This document shows positions 1 to 30,144 of a stretch of DNA of 64,000 nt, piece after piece (positions within the stretch are counted from its first letter, which is position 1; each line of letters opens with the position of its first letter). The position numbers and the translations under genes are program-made. Under the pieces are notes generated by a model. It was given only the letters and a program-made list of their open reading frames with translations. It was not told where the DNA came from and did no database searches. This DNA comes from Imbricaverruca yamaguchii (taxonomy: Eukaryota > Arthropoda > Thecostraca > Neoverrucidae), in contig JAOTOL010001522.1 in assembly GCA_034440575.1 (NCBI GenBank), positions 86,001-150,000 on the forward strand, given 5' to 3'.

Positions 1-1182
1 AACAGCCTGATTTGGAGAAAAACTGGTTTTCAATCTCAATCATTGCAAAAACCTGATAGCGTTCTATGGGTAATGTGGTTCTGAGCTCATGCTTAGGTAT
101 GAAAACAAGCCATCTAGATCTACACAATTCATGAATTTTGGCAGATATATAAACTATGTTGGTCAACAAAATCTGTTTTATGTGATTTGAATGAATTTGA
201 TATTAATTTATTTGTGAAATTAACCTAAAAATATCAGCACAACTTGCATTTATAACTCAATATGCAATCGTTAATCCAAGAAAATAGCATCAGAATCGTT
301 TAAATAGGATTTAATGCGGCGGTGATCATGGCAAAGTGGTCTATGGTCCCAAAATGTTCGCCCAACCAAAATAAAAATAAAATATGGGAAAATTTGCTAT
401 ATTAGTTCCGATGTGTCCATTTTTCCCATTATCAGAACACATCGAGAAACGTTGCTTTGAGTTAACTTTGTCTCATACAAATTGTCTGCCTAGCCAGAAT
501 CTTGTATTTTAGTCCTAATAGGCAAACTAGTAAAACAAATCAGTCGTGAAAAAAAAATCATTCTGGTGCATGTTATTAGCCTTAAAGATAGGCAAACGCC
601 GAAGGTTTCATTGAAATACCTGTATCCATTAGAGCATGACTACTGATTGAGCGTTTTAGGTGACCTGACACGACCTTGATTAACTCGGTGACCGTGAACG
701 GTTCGACCACCAAATTTTCACATAGCACGTCAAATTGCTGTGAAAAAAATACCATGCCAAATTTTGGAGCGCTGCCTCGTGTCTAAAGTTGCTGTTCACT
801 CTCCATGGAAACCTTAGCCTGGGTAAGACTCCCCTCCCCCCGAGATGGCGCGGTAGTGTGCATCACTTACGTCATCCCCTCCCCTCCCCCGGTGCAGCAG
901 TAGTGGTCTTGGGCGCAGCCGATAGGTCTTGAGATTATGAAAGTAAGCTCAGAAACGTGTTTTTTGCAACAAAGACAAAATAGCCATTAAATTTTCGAAA
1001 CCAAGATACAAAATGAGCGAAATTCCAGAACAGTTGTTAGGGGTACAGGGATGACCTATTCTGCCACACAAAATTTGGGTGCCCTGGGTGCCCTTTTCCC
1101 CCTGGGAACACGTCTTCCGTCCTCCGCCTTGGCGACGCCCATGAGTCGGTGACCAGCCTTCCTCATCACTGCAGACACTCAC
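1..1182. other. TEP1 intron, no recognised feature
   Basis: AT-rich intronic sequence downstream of exon 10 in gene direction. A GC-rich C-tract stretch lies at 826-900. No exon-like reading frame or repeat was recognised. Confidence 0.5.
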
Positions 1183-18489
<17,307 letters not shown>

Positions 18490-19480
18490 CTGGTAAAATA
18501 ATACATGTGTCAGTGATTGGCACAAAGTGCGATCATGCCATATAAATGGCTTAAGATATCCCACCTATTTGCATGGAGGAGCTAATTTATACAAATGGAA
18601 AAAAGTATATTTATGGAAAATAGTACGTTAGCAATCAGTTTTTACCGTTAAGTGACGATGTGGCATATTTCTTGGCATACCGTTAAGTGACGATGTGGCA
18701 TTCCAACATTCCTAGCTAAAGCTTTGTTTGTTTGTTTATGAGGTGGTTCACGACGCACCCTAGCTAGAGTTTCTACTAGGCAAAAATAAAGAGCTAAAGC
18801 CATGAATGGAGTTCGCACTGGAACCACTACAACTGCAACACCACTTGTGTAGTTTGAGCGTGACTTTGCCAAGAGTTGTATGCACAACTTGTCATACTTT
18901 ACACTACCTGCTTTTCAATGTGCATCCTATGACGTTGACATCTGCCAGCGCAATAGTATTCGAGCACACCAGTCGTAGGCGCATTGCATCGAGTGTGCAC
19001 ACGGCCACGCACCTATATATGCTCCATCGTTCCCATCATTCCAGCTGGCATGGGCACTCCAGCTCTCGGGCGGGTCCTCTCTTGTCTTTACGGCCCTTGC
19101 TAGTCCTCAGGGTGAACGTCTCAAGGGCACTTTCCACACAAGCTATTGGATGCATTTAAACAGCTCCTCGGTTATATCTCTGCCCCTCGAGGCGGCCGCC
19201 TGGAGGGCTCCATTGGAGCCGACAGGACGGCGGGTACCCATTCACCCCTTGGAAACGCCACTACTCTGCAGCAGCACAGGTCCCTCCATGAACTTAGGAG
19301 CCCTTTACGTCGTGCCGGGACCCCTCCACTTCGGCCCGGACCGTCTCCGAAGCACGGGGGGTCTCTATACCGGCCTGAAGCCAACTGTCAGATCTGGGTC
19401 CCTCTTCATCAGCATGAGTTAAAGCCGACTGTGCGTGAAACACCCCGAAGACCTAACTCGGCCGCGAATGGAGCAGGAAA
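18490..19480. other. Upstream region of TEP1
   Basis: It starts with the acceptor of exon 1, so it should include a 5'UTR intron and, further right, the promoter. Neither was located. A 20-bp direct repeat (cgttaagtgacgatgtggca) occurs near 18646 and 18681. Confidence 0.4.
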
Positions 19481-20338
19481 CATCTGGCATGTGGGAGTGT
19501 CGTATTGACCGTGATGAGGTTGAATTTACACCTCTTTGGTTCCGATATTCCGAAGCGACGCGCGGGCTCGTTGGATCTCACGCGAGCCAAGTGGCTGGTC
19601 ACCTCGAGCCGAGGACCTGGGATCTTTCCCAGTGTCCACCGGCCACGCTGGCTGGGGTTAAGGGGTGGGCGGCGCTGGATTCCGGTCGCGGTGGTGATTC
19701 TCTCTTTCCCGGCCGAGTGATGGCGTCGCCCGCCCTGTATAGCTCCGCGGGCGTCTGGCGTCCTCCAGTTCTCGGGGCACTGGCGTCCCCCAGTTTGGCG
19801 CCAGCGTGGTGGGACGTCCGCGAGGCAGAGACAAAGATGCACTACATGGCAATCAGAATATCCCAAAGCGCCCCTGGTCCCTCTCGTAGGGACGAGGCCA
19901 CCCGTCCCCCACCACCACCACCACCACCCATCGCGTATGGGGCTTCCTAACACAAACAGCGGTGATAACGTTCCCATACACCTCGTGTCCTCATAACGAG
20001 GACGAGGACTAACGAGGAGTCTTGCCTCTCTATCTCAATTTCAACGCCGAAACGGATGTGACGGGTTCGGGAAGATTGCTAGATGTGAGAAGTTGAAGGA
20101 TGGTGCTTTGGAGGTGGAGTTTGTGTTGGCCAAGGAGGCGGAGAGTGCCTTGGGAATATCTGTGTTTGTGTACAAGGTGCTGAGAGGTGACACGAAAGTG
20201 AAGGAGTATTGGAATTAAAGTAGAACCCCATCAAACAAAAAACATCGAGGAATAATAAGTTGCGATGACCTGAGCAGAGTACCGGAGGACAAGATTGTTG
20301 ATGGATTGTCCGAGATTGCAGTCACGGAAGTGAGAAGG

Positions 20339-20517
20339 GGGGCGGGGATGGCCGAGTGGTTAAGGTGTCGGGCTATGAGTACCAAAGGTCCCGGGTTCGA
20401 CTCTAGCGCCACTCAGGACATTTCCTAATCCCGCGGCCCATCGGCGACAGTGTGGGCGGCGCCATTAGCCGTGAATGTGCATAAAGTGTGTCGTGAACCA
20501 ACCAATAAACAACAACA
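20339..20517 (+). mobile_element. tRNA-Ser/Leu-type SINE inside LINE ORF1
   Basis: The head reads GGCCGAGTGGTTAAGGTG (A box) and GGGTTCGACTC (B box), like a class II tRNA. The tail ends in gtgtcgtgaaccaaccaata. Perfect 13-bp flanks ggaagtgagaagg are at 20326-20338 and 20518-20530. Confidence 0.93.
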
Positions 20518-21159
20518 GGAAGTGAGAAGGATGAGCGTGAGAAGAGGCGCAGACAGGCTCGAGAAATAACACAATTTTTACTTTTACCATAGCAGACATA
20601 CCATCAGAAATACGTGTTGGGTACGTGCGCGTGAAGGTGCGTCTCTTCCTGCCCAACCCAATGCGTTGTTTTAAGTGCCAGAGATATGGGCATATGACTC
20701 AATTTTGTAGAAATCGCCCAGCGTGTGGTACGTGTGCTTTGAATGACCATATTTTCGAGCATTGCAATTCCTCGACCCCCCAATCTGTGAACTGTGGGAG
20801 AGAACAAAGCCACCACACTTCTTCTGACCGAACTTGCCCGTCCTACTTGAAGGGAAAATATACCATAGAAAACACACACAATTTTTTTTTGAGAAGCAAG
20901 AGACTTATATGACTAATCCCATCCAAAAAAATCCTACGATTCGAAATAAAAAAACAGGCCTCAGTCTGATGCATCCGCGACACGTACAGCCCGAAAAGGC
21001 CTCTGACCTCATCGTTAAATTGACTGTCCTCCTCCGAGCCTTTAATGTGCGTGTTGCGTCTCCGGTGAGGCAGGGGCTGCCCACCCAAAGCGTTGCCGAG
21101 GACACCATATACCCACCCACCATCAGTGGAGGTGCTGATGGACTTGCTTTTAGAGAGCT

Positions 21160-21634
21160 TTTAGAGAGAGTACAAAAGAGGGCTACGAAAATGGTCAATG
21201 GTATAAGCAACCTGGCATATGAGGATATAGAAGGCTGAGAGGAGATCTCATCCAGGTCTTTAAATTTGTCCATGGTCTGGAGAGGGGATATCTTGGGGAA
21301 TTGTTTGAATTTAACAGAAATGATGCAATTAGAGGTCATAAATTCAAAATTAAAGTTAACCACAGCAGAACAAGGTTAAGACAGACTTTCTTCACCAACA
21401 GGGTAGTAGAACACTGGAACCAGTCGCCAGAAACCATTGTCAGCAGCAGCACATTGAACATCTTTAAAAACAGCATAGACAATCATTATAAGAATAGAGG
21501 GCTTGCTTTTCAGTATTACAGGGAGGGCTAATTGACAGATTTGGCGGGCAACTGGTTGAGTGTACAGAGTGCAACCAAGAAGGGCCCTTGTGGCTCATAG
21601 TTGCGCTAATCTTTTATGTCTTTATGTCTTTATG
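21160..21634 (+). mobile_element. CR1-like LINE 3' end, inserted in LINE ORF1
   Basis: It encodes the C-terminal tail RVQKRATKMVNGISNLAYE, and after an internal deletion RTRLRQTFFTNRVVEHWN. The 3'UTR is tggcgggcaactgg...gggcccttgtggctc and the end is a (tttatgtc)n tail. It closely matches the copies at 31767-33100 and 42560-42830. Confidence 0.9.
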
Positions 21635-22806
21635 CCTCATCCCGAACAACATCTGTGGGTGGAGAGTGGACACAGGTTCAGCGGTCAGAGACCTGCTCGA
21701 TCCTCTCCACCTCCTCCCTCCTTGAACCCACCGCCCTTCCCCGAGTCAGATATCGCCCCCACACTCAACATCTACTTCCGCACCTCCATCGCCGTCTCTT
21801 AGTACAAATCAACCTTTTAAAATATCCGAGGCTAGGCTTATTTACCAAGAAGCCGAAAGGCGCGTTCGTGAAGAGAAGCGAGAGCGGCTCACTGATATGG
21901 ATAAGGCTCGAGCGATGAGCCGCCAAGGGGCTGACAAGGCTCCACCCCAAAGGCCGGCCACCCCGTCGCCACGACGGCAAGTAGAGGGACCGGCTTCGTA
22001 CAGCATGGGCCCTACCCAATCCACACCTCGACTGGGCTCCCAGAAGCCAGGCCTGGCGACGTCTGGCTCTCCGCCGGGCCAAGGATCGCCGAGCTCCCGC
22101 GCTAGGACCAAGTCCCTTGGATCGAGTGCCAGTGTGCCTTCTGATGCACCAGCTAGTTCGTGGGCTCCGTTAAGTTCGTCTTGAACTGACCTGTTATGCC
22201 ACCCTTTTTTAAATGCACACAATATATTTTACAAACGCTACACGTTGTAAACCCATGCACTCAATGTTTTTACATTGGACCCTTGGGTTTGCGCGATTGT
22301 TCTGTGATTGTAACTGTGATATTCCTACATACCTACTCGTTTACTTTACTTTACTTTAACCACTTTAACTCGTTACTTTAACTCGTTACTTTAACTCGTT
22401 TTAAATGGATCAGCCCCAGTCTATTCTACAGTGGAACTGTGGGGTGCTGAGGACCAGCACCGAAGAGCTGCACACTTAAATCGCCACTCTCCGCCACAGA
22501 CAGATGGTCATCTGCCTGCAGGAAACCAAGGTGACACTGGACTACTTATTCAACCTCAAATGTTACTGTTTTTGGAAAAGATACGCCCCACGACACAATT
22601 GCACACTGTTGTGTGTTGTTGGCCGCCACCACAGCATCGCAGTGCGGAGATAAGTGCTCCACGCCAAATTGCAGGCCGTTGCAGCAAGAATGCGTCTTAA
22701 CCAACGGGTTATATCTATTTGCTCGCTTTATATCCTACCCGGTTGTAGGTTCCCATCCAGTGAGCTTCGGCACTGGCTGTCTGAGCTCCCCTCACCGACC
22801 TTACTA

Positions 22807-24143
22807 GTCAAACCTCGGTTTTCGTTTGCCCTAGTTTTCGTACGATTCGGTTTTCGACTTTTTTTCGTCGAAATTTTGTCCCAGTTTTCCTACATCCGCT
22901 CGGTTTTCGTACAGTTCAAAATGGTCCGTACGAAACTCGTCCCCCTGCCCGCGTGACTTGGCCAAGCATCTCCGGGAATCGAGTTTAGTTGGAATTGGAG
23001 GGGTTTAGTTTCATCTCAGTGAAGTTATTGCCCCCTAATACCACTCCTCTCATCCAGCCCATGGACCAGCAGGTCATTTCAAACTTGAAAAAAAAAACTC
23101 TACACCAAAGCACTGTTTCAAAGTGCTTGTGCTTTGTGCAAAGGTTTCAAAAGTGAGCTCGGGCACTGAATTGGCCCTAAGAGAGTTATAGAGGGATCAC
23201 TTCAATATCATCAATTTCATAAACCTTATAGATAAGGCTTGGCAGGGACTGACTTCCAGGACGATGAACTCTCCCTTGATAAAATCTATGCCAGAATGTA
23301 TCCCGGAGAAGGATTTTGAATGGTTTGAGGCTGACCCTGACGACCCTCTGTCTGTTGTGGAATCTAGTGTGTCTTTGGGGAAGCCCATGGGGTTGGATCT
23401 GAGTGGCCAGGATGAGGAAGAGTTGGTGAACGATCACAGGGAAGAGCCAACCACTGAAGAGCTGCAAGACCTTCAACTGGAACAGGAACAAACGGCAGCT
23501 GAGGAAATTGCTTCAGAGGAGGAGGAAGAGAGAGGGGAGAATTTGCCTTCTTCAGTGATTAAGGACATGTGTCCAAAGTGGAGCGAGTTGCAAAGTTTTG
23601 CGGATAAATATCACCGTAGCAAAGCTGTTGCAAGCGGTGTCTGAAACATGTTCAACGACAATGCCTTGTCACATTTTAGGCAAATCTTAAAGAGACGCCA
23701 GAAAGAGACCTCTCTGCATATTTTTTGTGTGACGGGGGTCCAGTTATTTTCAAGCTGGTCCTAGTGCCAGTAAAAGACAAGGAAGGGAAATAACCCTAGA
23801 TAGGGCCTTGAAACCTGAAGTCATTATGGAGGGGATTCCCCTTCCAAACAATAACCTCTCCTCCTCCCTCTCCCTGCCTCGCCGTCTTCCATACGCCAAC
23901 GAGTCTTCAATAAAGGTAAAAGTGATGTGGAATGTTCATTTATTCATTCCCTTAGTCATTTTTTTCATTTTTTATGGAAAACTATTTATTCTCTGTAAAT
24001 GTATTTTTCTTGATATTGCTGGGTGCCTGGAACGGATTAATTGGATTTACATTTTCCTTATGGGAAATATTGCTTCAGTTTTCGTACATTCGGTTTTCGT
24101 CAGACTTTCTCGAACGGATTAATCACGAAAACCGAGGTTTCAC
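22807..24143 (+). mobile_element. pogo/Tigger-type DNA element with transposase C-terminal remnant
   Basis: The terminal inverted repeats are gtcaaacctcggttttcg on the left and its complement with one mismatch on the right, flanked by TA dinucleotides. Inside, 23250-23643 encodes an acidic stretch (EELVNDHREEPTTEELQDLQ) typical of the C-terminus of Tigger/jerky transposases. The DDE core is absent, so it is non-autonomous. It interrupts the LINE endonuclease. Confidence 0.85.
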
Positions 24144-26920
24144 TATACTAAGGGATTTCAACGCCCACCACACGGCATGGGGATGTGATGACGTTAATAC
24201 ACGTGGTCAGCTATTAGAATCATTGATGCATGGTGAATCGTTATGCATTTTACATTCCGGAACCCCGACCCATTGTGCTCTGCCATCCGGCCGTACGTCG
24301 GCGTTCGACTTAATCTACACAGTCCACAACTCACCCAACTTTTAAATTGGACGGTGGCCGATGGCCGCCTTAGCAGCGACCATTTCCCACTGTGGTTGAA
24401 CTACCAAGATGGCGTTGTACTTGGGACGCGACCACGCCGACGGAATTTTATGCAGGCCGAATGGTCAAAAAACGTACCTCGTGGGGGGACTGCGTTAGCA
24501 CGCTAAATCGCACGACGCCCGCCTCACCGGTCTGTTCTAGAATTAAGCGAATTGCTGGCAAATTCAGCTCTCCCCTCTCCAAGCACTGCGGGTTGGCGGT
24601 CGTGACGTCACACACCCGGTCGACGTAGCCAATGAGATGGCCCGCACAATATCTAGTTGATGTTGGTGCAACAGTGCAAATGATGTACTCGCACGCCACA
24701 AAGGAGACTGTGAGAGAAAGCCATTGCACTTTTTCACTCCTGAGAGGTGATGCTATAACGAACCATTCACCATGGATGGGTTGCTTTCTGCCATTGGAAC
24801 CTTTCCAGGCGTTTCTGAAGGTCCCGACCAAATACATAACATGCTGAAGCACATTCAATCGCGTGCACTTACTACTATGCTGAGGATCCTGCACTTCCTA
24901 TGGGTCAATTGCTATTCTCCATCAGCCTGGCGTGGAGCTATTATGATCCAAATCTTAAAGCCCGGCAAGGACAGCCTGGATCAGACGTACTAAGGACCAA
25001 TATCAGCATTATCACTCCGTAAACTGATGGAGAAAGATGGTTAATGCGCGTTCCACGTGGTTTCTGGAACGATATGGCATTATAAATAACGCAGGGTGGT
25101 TTTAGGGAAAACCGCAGCACTGTCCACCACCTTTTAACTCTGGACACCGTGGTAAGAGCAGCCTTCCGTCAAAATCGTTACGTTGGTGCAGTGCTCTTTG
25201 ATAGTTAAGAAGCATACTTGGCGCCGCGACATTCTGATGAAGGCATTCGGGCATGGAATCCGTGACTCCATGGGACTCTTCCTCCAGAGTTTTCCGTGTA
25301 CGTATTGGAAACCACCTGTCTGAGAGATATCCACAGACGGAGGAGGTACCCCAGGGCAGTGTGCTAAACGTTGCACTGTTTGCTATCATGATTAATGATC
25401 TATGCGAGTCCCTTCCTCGACAGCTTGGCAGGTCACTTTTCGTGGATGATGTTGCAAACTGCAATCTGGTGCTGTACATCCAGCGCACCATCGATAGCCC
25501 GGCAGTCGCAGCTAACAGTATCCCACTTGGAAAACTGGAGCTCTGACGAGTCTCGGTTCTCGGTTGCAAAAATCGTTCGGATGCATTTTTGTCGGCGTCG
25601 TCGAAGCTGACCAGACCCAACTACCCAGCTGAGTTGGAACCCATTCACTTTCAGCTCGCTCCCCGGTTTTTAGAAGTCATTTTTGACGCTCGTCTTACTA
25701 ACAAGGAACATTTTAAAGCACTTCGGGAGAAGTGTTTGCATTGCTAAACCTACTAAAGATGGTTGCACGCACGTCCTACGGAAGGAGACAGGAGAACCAT
25801 GCTGCTGTTGCATCGTTCCCTCATCCGAGCAAAACTGGACTACGCATGTTTGTATATGACAGTGCGTGTACAACAAGTAAACGCATACCGGACACTGTAC
25901 ACCACTCGTCCCTCCGCATTGCGACCGGCGCTTTTCGCACTTCGCCTTCCGTAACCCTTCTGGCTGAAGCTCATGAACCGCCACACTTGCTCCGACGTGA
26001 AATGCTTGGGATGCGCTACGCTTGCAAGCTGCGCGAATTCCTCGACCATCTTGCAATGTACCCGTTTTCTCTCGTCACCTAATCGCATAATTCTGCCGAG
26101 AACGTACTATGCATTCCACCCCTCCCCACCCCACCCCCTTTGCATTAGGATACGTAGGAGCTTTGAGGACAGTGGAATTCGACTGAAGGGAATAATGCAG
26201 TTCAGTTTTACGCACACGCCGCCATGACAAGTCGCCGCTCCGGTAATAGACATGTCGCTTTCTTTTGGGAGGAAGGAGGATGCTACACCACAAGACCGTC
26301 TGCCACGTGCCCTGGAACACATCACGACTTATGTTTTTAATGGCAGTTTGACTGGGGTGCGTTGCAAGACAACACATTACGAGCAACCAACCCATATCTT
26401 AGAGAGTGGCCCTAGTCCTACCGTAGGACGAGGCGGGACGAGGATGTACTCTGCCGCCTTCGACTGGGGCTCACCCTCCCAACACACCACTATCTGCTTT
26501 GTTGGGAGGACAGGCCAAACTGTCCTCGATGTCATGCACCGCTGGCAGTGCATCACGTCCTGATGTCATGCCACCTGCTTGCCGATGATCGAAGACGTAT
26601 TTTTGGAGGAAGACAGTCGCTGTCACTCCGCGATCTCCTAGGTGAACAATCGCCCATGGTATCTTCAGGATAACTTTTTCATTTTATCTTGGATGTCGAC
26701 TTCAGAGCAATTTACCCCCCACCTACACGCAACACTAGAAGCTGCCGCACGTGACGCATGAAATGGCCTGCTTTTATTGTGAATGTTCATGTGTTACTGC
26801 TACTGTGAAAAAGTGTGGCATTGGAACCTTGCTTTCCACAATCCATAGAACACCCTAAAGCACAATAATAGCCTGCCAACATGGTTTGAAGCACCAATAG
26901 ACACACCTCCCATGTGACTT

Positions 26921-26972
26921 TGTTAGCTATTTGGGCTTTAGGATGCATTGGCCATGTTGAGCATATAGCTCC
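26921..26972 (-). mobile_element. 55-bp orphan SINE-tail element, copies 4 and 5 (duplicated locus)
   Basis: The copy here and its twin at 27058-27108 lie in a 125-bp tandem duplication. The flanks are catgtgacttt and catctgacttc. The two copies therefore trace to one insertion followed by duplication. Confidence 0.7.
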
Positions 26973-28432
26973 CATCTGATATCTGACACCCTAAAGCACA
27001 ATAATAGCCTGCCAACATGGTTTGAAGCACCAATATACACACCTCCCATGTGACTTTGTTAGCTATTTGGGCTTTAGGATGCATTGGCCATGTCAATCAT
27101 ATAGCTGCCATCTGACTTCAAATATTTTAGTGCCAGAAAATAAAAAGGGGCACACCTATTTTCCCTTGAAGGAAAAAGATCCAAAAAAGCAATGATGCAA
27201 TGACAATATTTTTAGCAAACTTCTCATTTTAAGGCATCTTATGAACTTTTGGAATGTATTTTTTCAACAAAATGTTGATGCAGGTGACTAAGATGACAGG
27301 ATTACTCACTTTTGTGTCAATGATTACATTTCAGTTTGTGAGCAAAACATCACAAAAAAGTGTGCTAGCTAACAGCATAACCCATGATGTTTAAAAAAGA
27401 AAAGGAATATGCATTATAACCTAGCCTAACAATGCACAATCTCCATTTCAAGATTTTTAATCCTAAAAATTGCTCAGATAGAAAAACATCTGAATGTAAA
27501 AAACATAACCTACCTTTGAAGTACAATTTTCACCAACATTTCTTAGTTAGAAAAAATACACTCAGGCTCAAAATCACAATACACTAATTAGGGCTAATAT
27601 CAAACATTCTGGCTTAAGTATGCACTTGACACCATGACTAGTCAACTTAAAGCATTTTCTGGCCTGCTCTACACATTAGAAAAAGAAAAACTGAACAAAA
27701 ATTCAACTCATAATTTTGAAAGTTTCCAACAATTAAAATGTCAATTTTGGGGTGGGGGAAGATTTTGGGGTAATGGTCAATTTTGTCTTCTTTTTCTGAT
27801 CCAAAATATTTTATTAATCTTCCCAAAATGAACTGCCCAAAGACAAAATCATGATGTTAGTCACAATCCTGTGATTTGTGACCTCTCAGTGATGCCACTG
27901 TTGGGGAAACGTGTTGTGTTGGGTTCAGGCCTTACATGTCAAGGCCAAACATTTAATTCATTTCCTGCAATGCTTTGTTCAGAGATTAGAGGGTGTATAA
28001 AGCTCCCCTCCCCCCATCAAGACAGGGTGTGAGGATCTGACCTGAAAGACAGCAAAGGTTAGAACACAATATCTTTTGTGGTAAATTTGCAGTTTAAGAT
28101 CATTTATAAAATTTTCAGGTTCATTTCAAATGGTTCATATGTACTTAGGTTCCTTAACAACATATCTGATTGCTTGGTATTGTAGCATAACCAAACTTGC
28201 ATGACAGTTGGTTGTGAATGCATGCAGAAATTCTGCTAGTTATGGGATTTGAAATCACAACCTTACAACCAAGAGTCTGACTCCCTGCTGACTGTGCTTT
28301 TATGTCCCCCCCCTCTTTCCAATGCAATGTTGATGAACATGATTAACATGATGTGACCACTCATTTGCTCTGCAAATGCATACTTGTCAGTTGTGAGGCA
28401 AAACAACACCCAAAAGGGGACATGGGGTTGGT

Positions 28433-28489
28433 TAGTTAGTTATTTGGGTTTTTGGGCACATCAACTGCAGTGGTTATACAGCACCCATA
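28433..28489 (-). mobile_element. 55-bp orphan SINE-tail element, copy 6
   Basis: The insert is flanked by acatggggttggt at 28420-28432 and 28490-28502. The stem bases differ from other copies (GGGTGC with GTGCCC) but can still pair through G-U. Confidence 0.85.
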
Positions 28490-30097
28490 ACATGGGGTTG
28501 GTAATCCAGCATAAATAGCAGTGTTCAAAATTAAGAACAAATTCTAGGATATCCTTGCCTAGCCTAGCCTAACATTCCATGCACAAAAAAAATTGTTTAA
28601 TGAGATTTTTTACTGAATATGTATTTAAACCCTTCCAACCAGTTTGTTGAAAAAAGGTAAATTTGCAGTTGGAGGTGATATTTGATTTTTAACTTCTTAA
28701 CGCAATGATTATGGACATTGTGAACATGATGTGACAAATCATTTCTTCTACAAATACATACTTTTCAGTTGGAAGGAAAATAACACCCAAAAATAGCTTG
28801 GAGTTTGGCATTATATAAGAAATAATGTTCAACATATGGAAAAAGATATATTATAGCCTTATCCAACCTTGCATGGAAGGAAGTAAATTCTTTCTTTGAA
28901 AATGGACAACCTCCAAACAATTTATTCTTGTTATGTGCAAAAGAAGCAACCCAACCTAACCTATCATGAGCTGCTTTTGAAGGAAATATTCACAATACTT
29001 TTTATCAGCCATTCTCTCATTTCTTCTTGAATTTTGTTATAACTTGTAATAAAAGTCTAGCATAGCCTAATTCTGCCAAACATAACCACTTGTTATGCAT
29101 CATGTTGGTAAACATGTGTAAAAGAAAACTCTTGAAGTTACTTTAAACTGTGTTAATGCCAATAGTTAACCTAGCCTAGCCTAGCATGATGTTTTTGGTG
29201 AATTCCTGCAGAACTGAAAATTTGTTTTACCTTAACCCTCCCTATCTTTCCTGCCAGATATTCACACCCTGTCTCAGAGGGGCTTTATGCAAACCATCCA
29301 TCTAATTAGCAAAGTACTTAGACACCAAATTATTATGATAAATGTTTATTTATCATAGCGCCTACCCCATTATTTCTTTCACATTTCCAGGCATTCACTT
29401 TATGCACACATGGCAGTCCATAGTTACCAAATATCGGTACAATTATCTGTGTACGTAGATGTCTGTAAATCAAATGTATACGCCACTAATGCACCCAGTG
29501 CGTTTCCCTGGGTTATCAACATGCTGCTCCTAATCACCCCGGGTAATCCCCTGCTATGCTAAATGCTAGGTGATAATCCCCACCTCACAGGCAGAACAGT
29601 TCACACACCTCCGCCACCCCGACCATCCAGCGGTCCCCCATCCCCGTACGCGGCCTCTGGCTCCGCTCAGCCACAAATTGAGGAACAAGATACCTTAACT
29701 AGAGGGTAGATCGAAGTCGGCCCCTGTTGAAATGCATTGACATCAGGTGATGTCATCGGTGTGTTGATTCGGCTTCAGCCGGTTACCATGACAGCGATAA
29801 ATAGTACTTTTCCGAGCGTACTCCTGACTAGCAGGTATAGGTGATATGCATAAATTTCCCATCATGTGAAAGCTTGTTTCATGTTGTTTCGATAATCGTG
29901 GGAAGCTTTCATATGGACGAGTTATCTATTGCGTAAAATAGTGTTATCTTGGCCCATGCTATATCCACCGACACCATTTCCTAGACGCTGGCCGCGTCTT
30001 GGTGCACGTGGCGTATTGCGCAGCGGGTCGGTTTGGTGACTCAGGGGTACCAAGCTCGAGGCCCGATGCGGGCGGGATGTTTCTTCGTGTCGGTGAG

Positions 30098-30144
30098 TCC
30101 TTTTAATTAGTGGCACTACATTGTAGTGCCACTAATTGAAAGGA
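30098..30144. repeat. 23-bp near-perfect palindrome
   Basis: Arms tccttttaattagtggcact.. and its complement are separated by one base, with one mismatch. It could form a cruciform; the role is unknown. Confidence 0.85.

Larger units (their letters stand above)
19490..26640 (+). mobile_element. Decayed Jockey/I-like LINE (ORF1 zinc knuckles, endonuclease, RT) with nested insertions
   Basis: The 5'UTR lies at 19490-20035. ORF1 runs from about 20040 to 22183 and carries GIISCDDLSRV, GYVRVKVRLFLPNPMRCFKC and a set of CCHC zinc knuckles, followed by a Pro/Ser-rich end. ORF2 begins near 22404 with an endonuclease start (SILQWNCGVLR, CLQETK) and continues after an insertion at LRDFNAHHTAWG. The reverse transcriptase shows LKPGKDSLDQTY, PQGSV and a FVDD catalytic box at 25440-25450. 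A terminal zinc motif (CPRCHAP..HHVLMSC) lies near 26520-26570. Stops and frameshifts make it inactive. Three insertions are listed separately. Confidence 0.85.
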
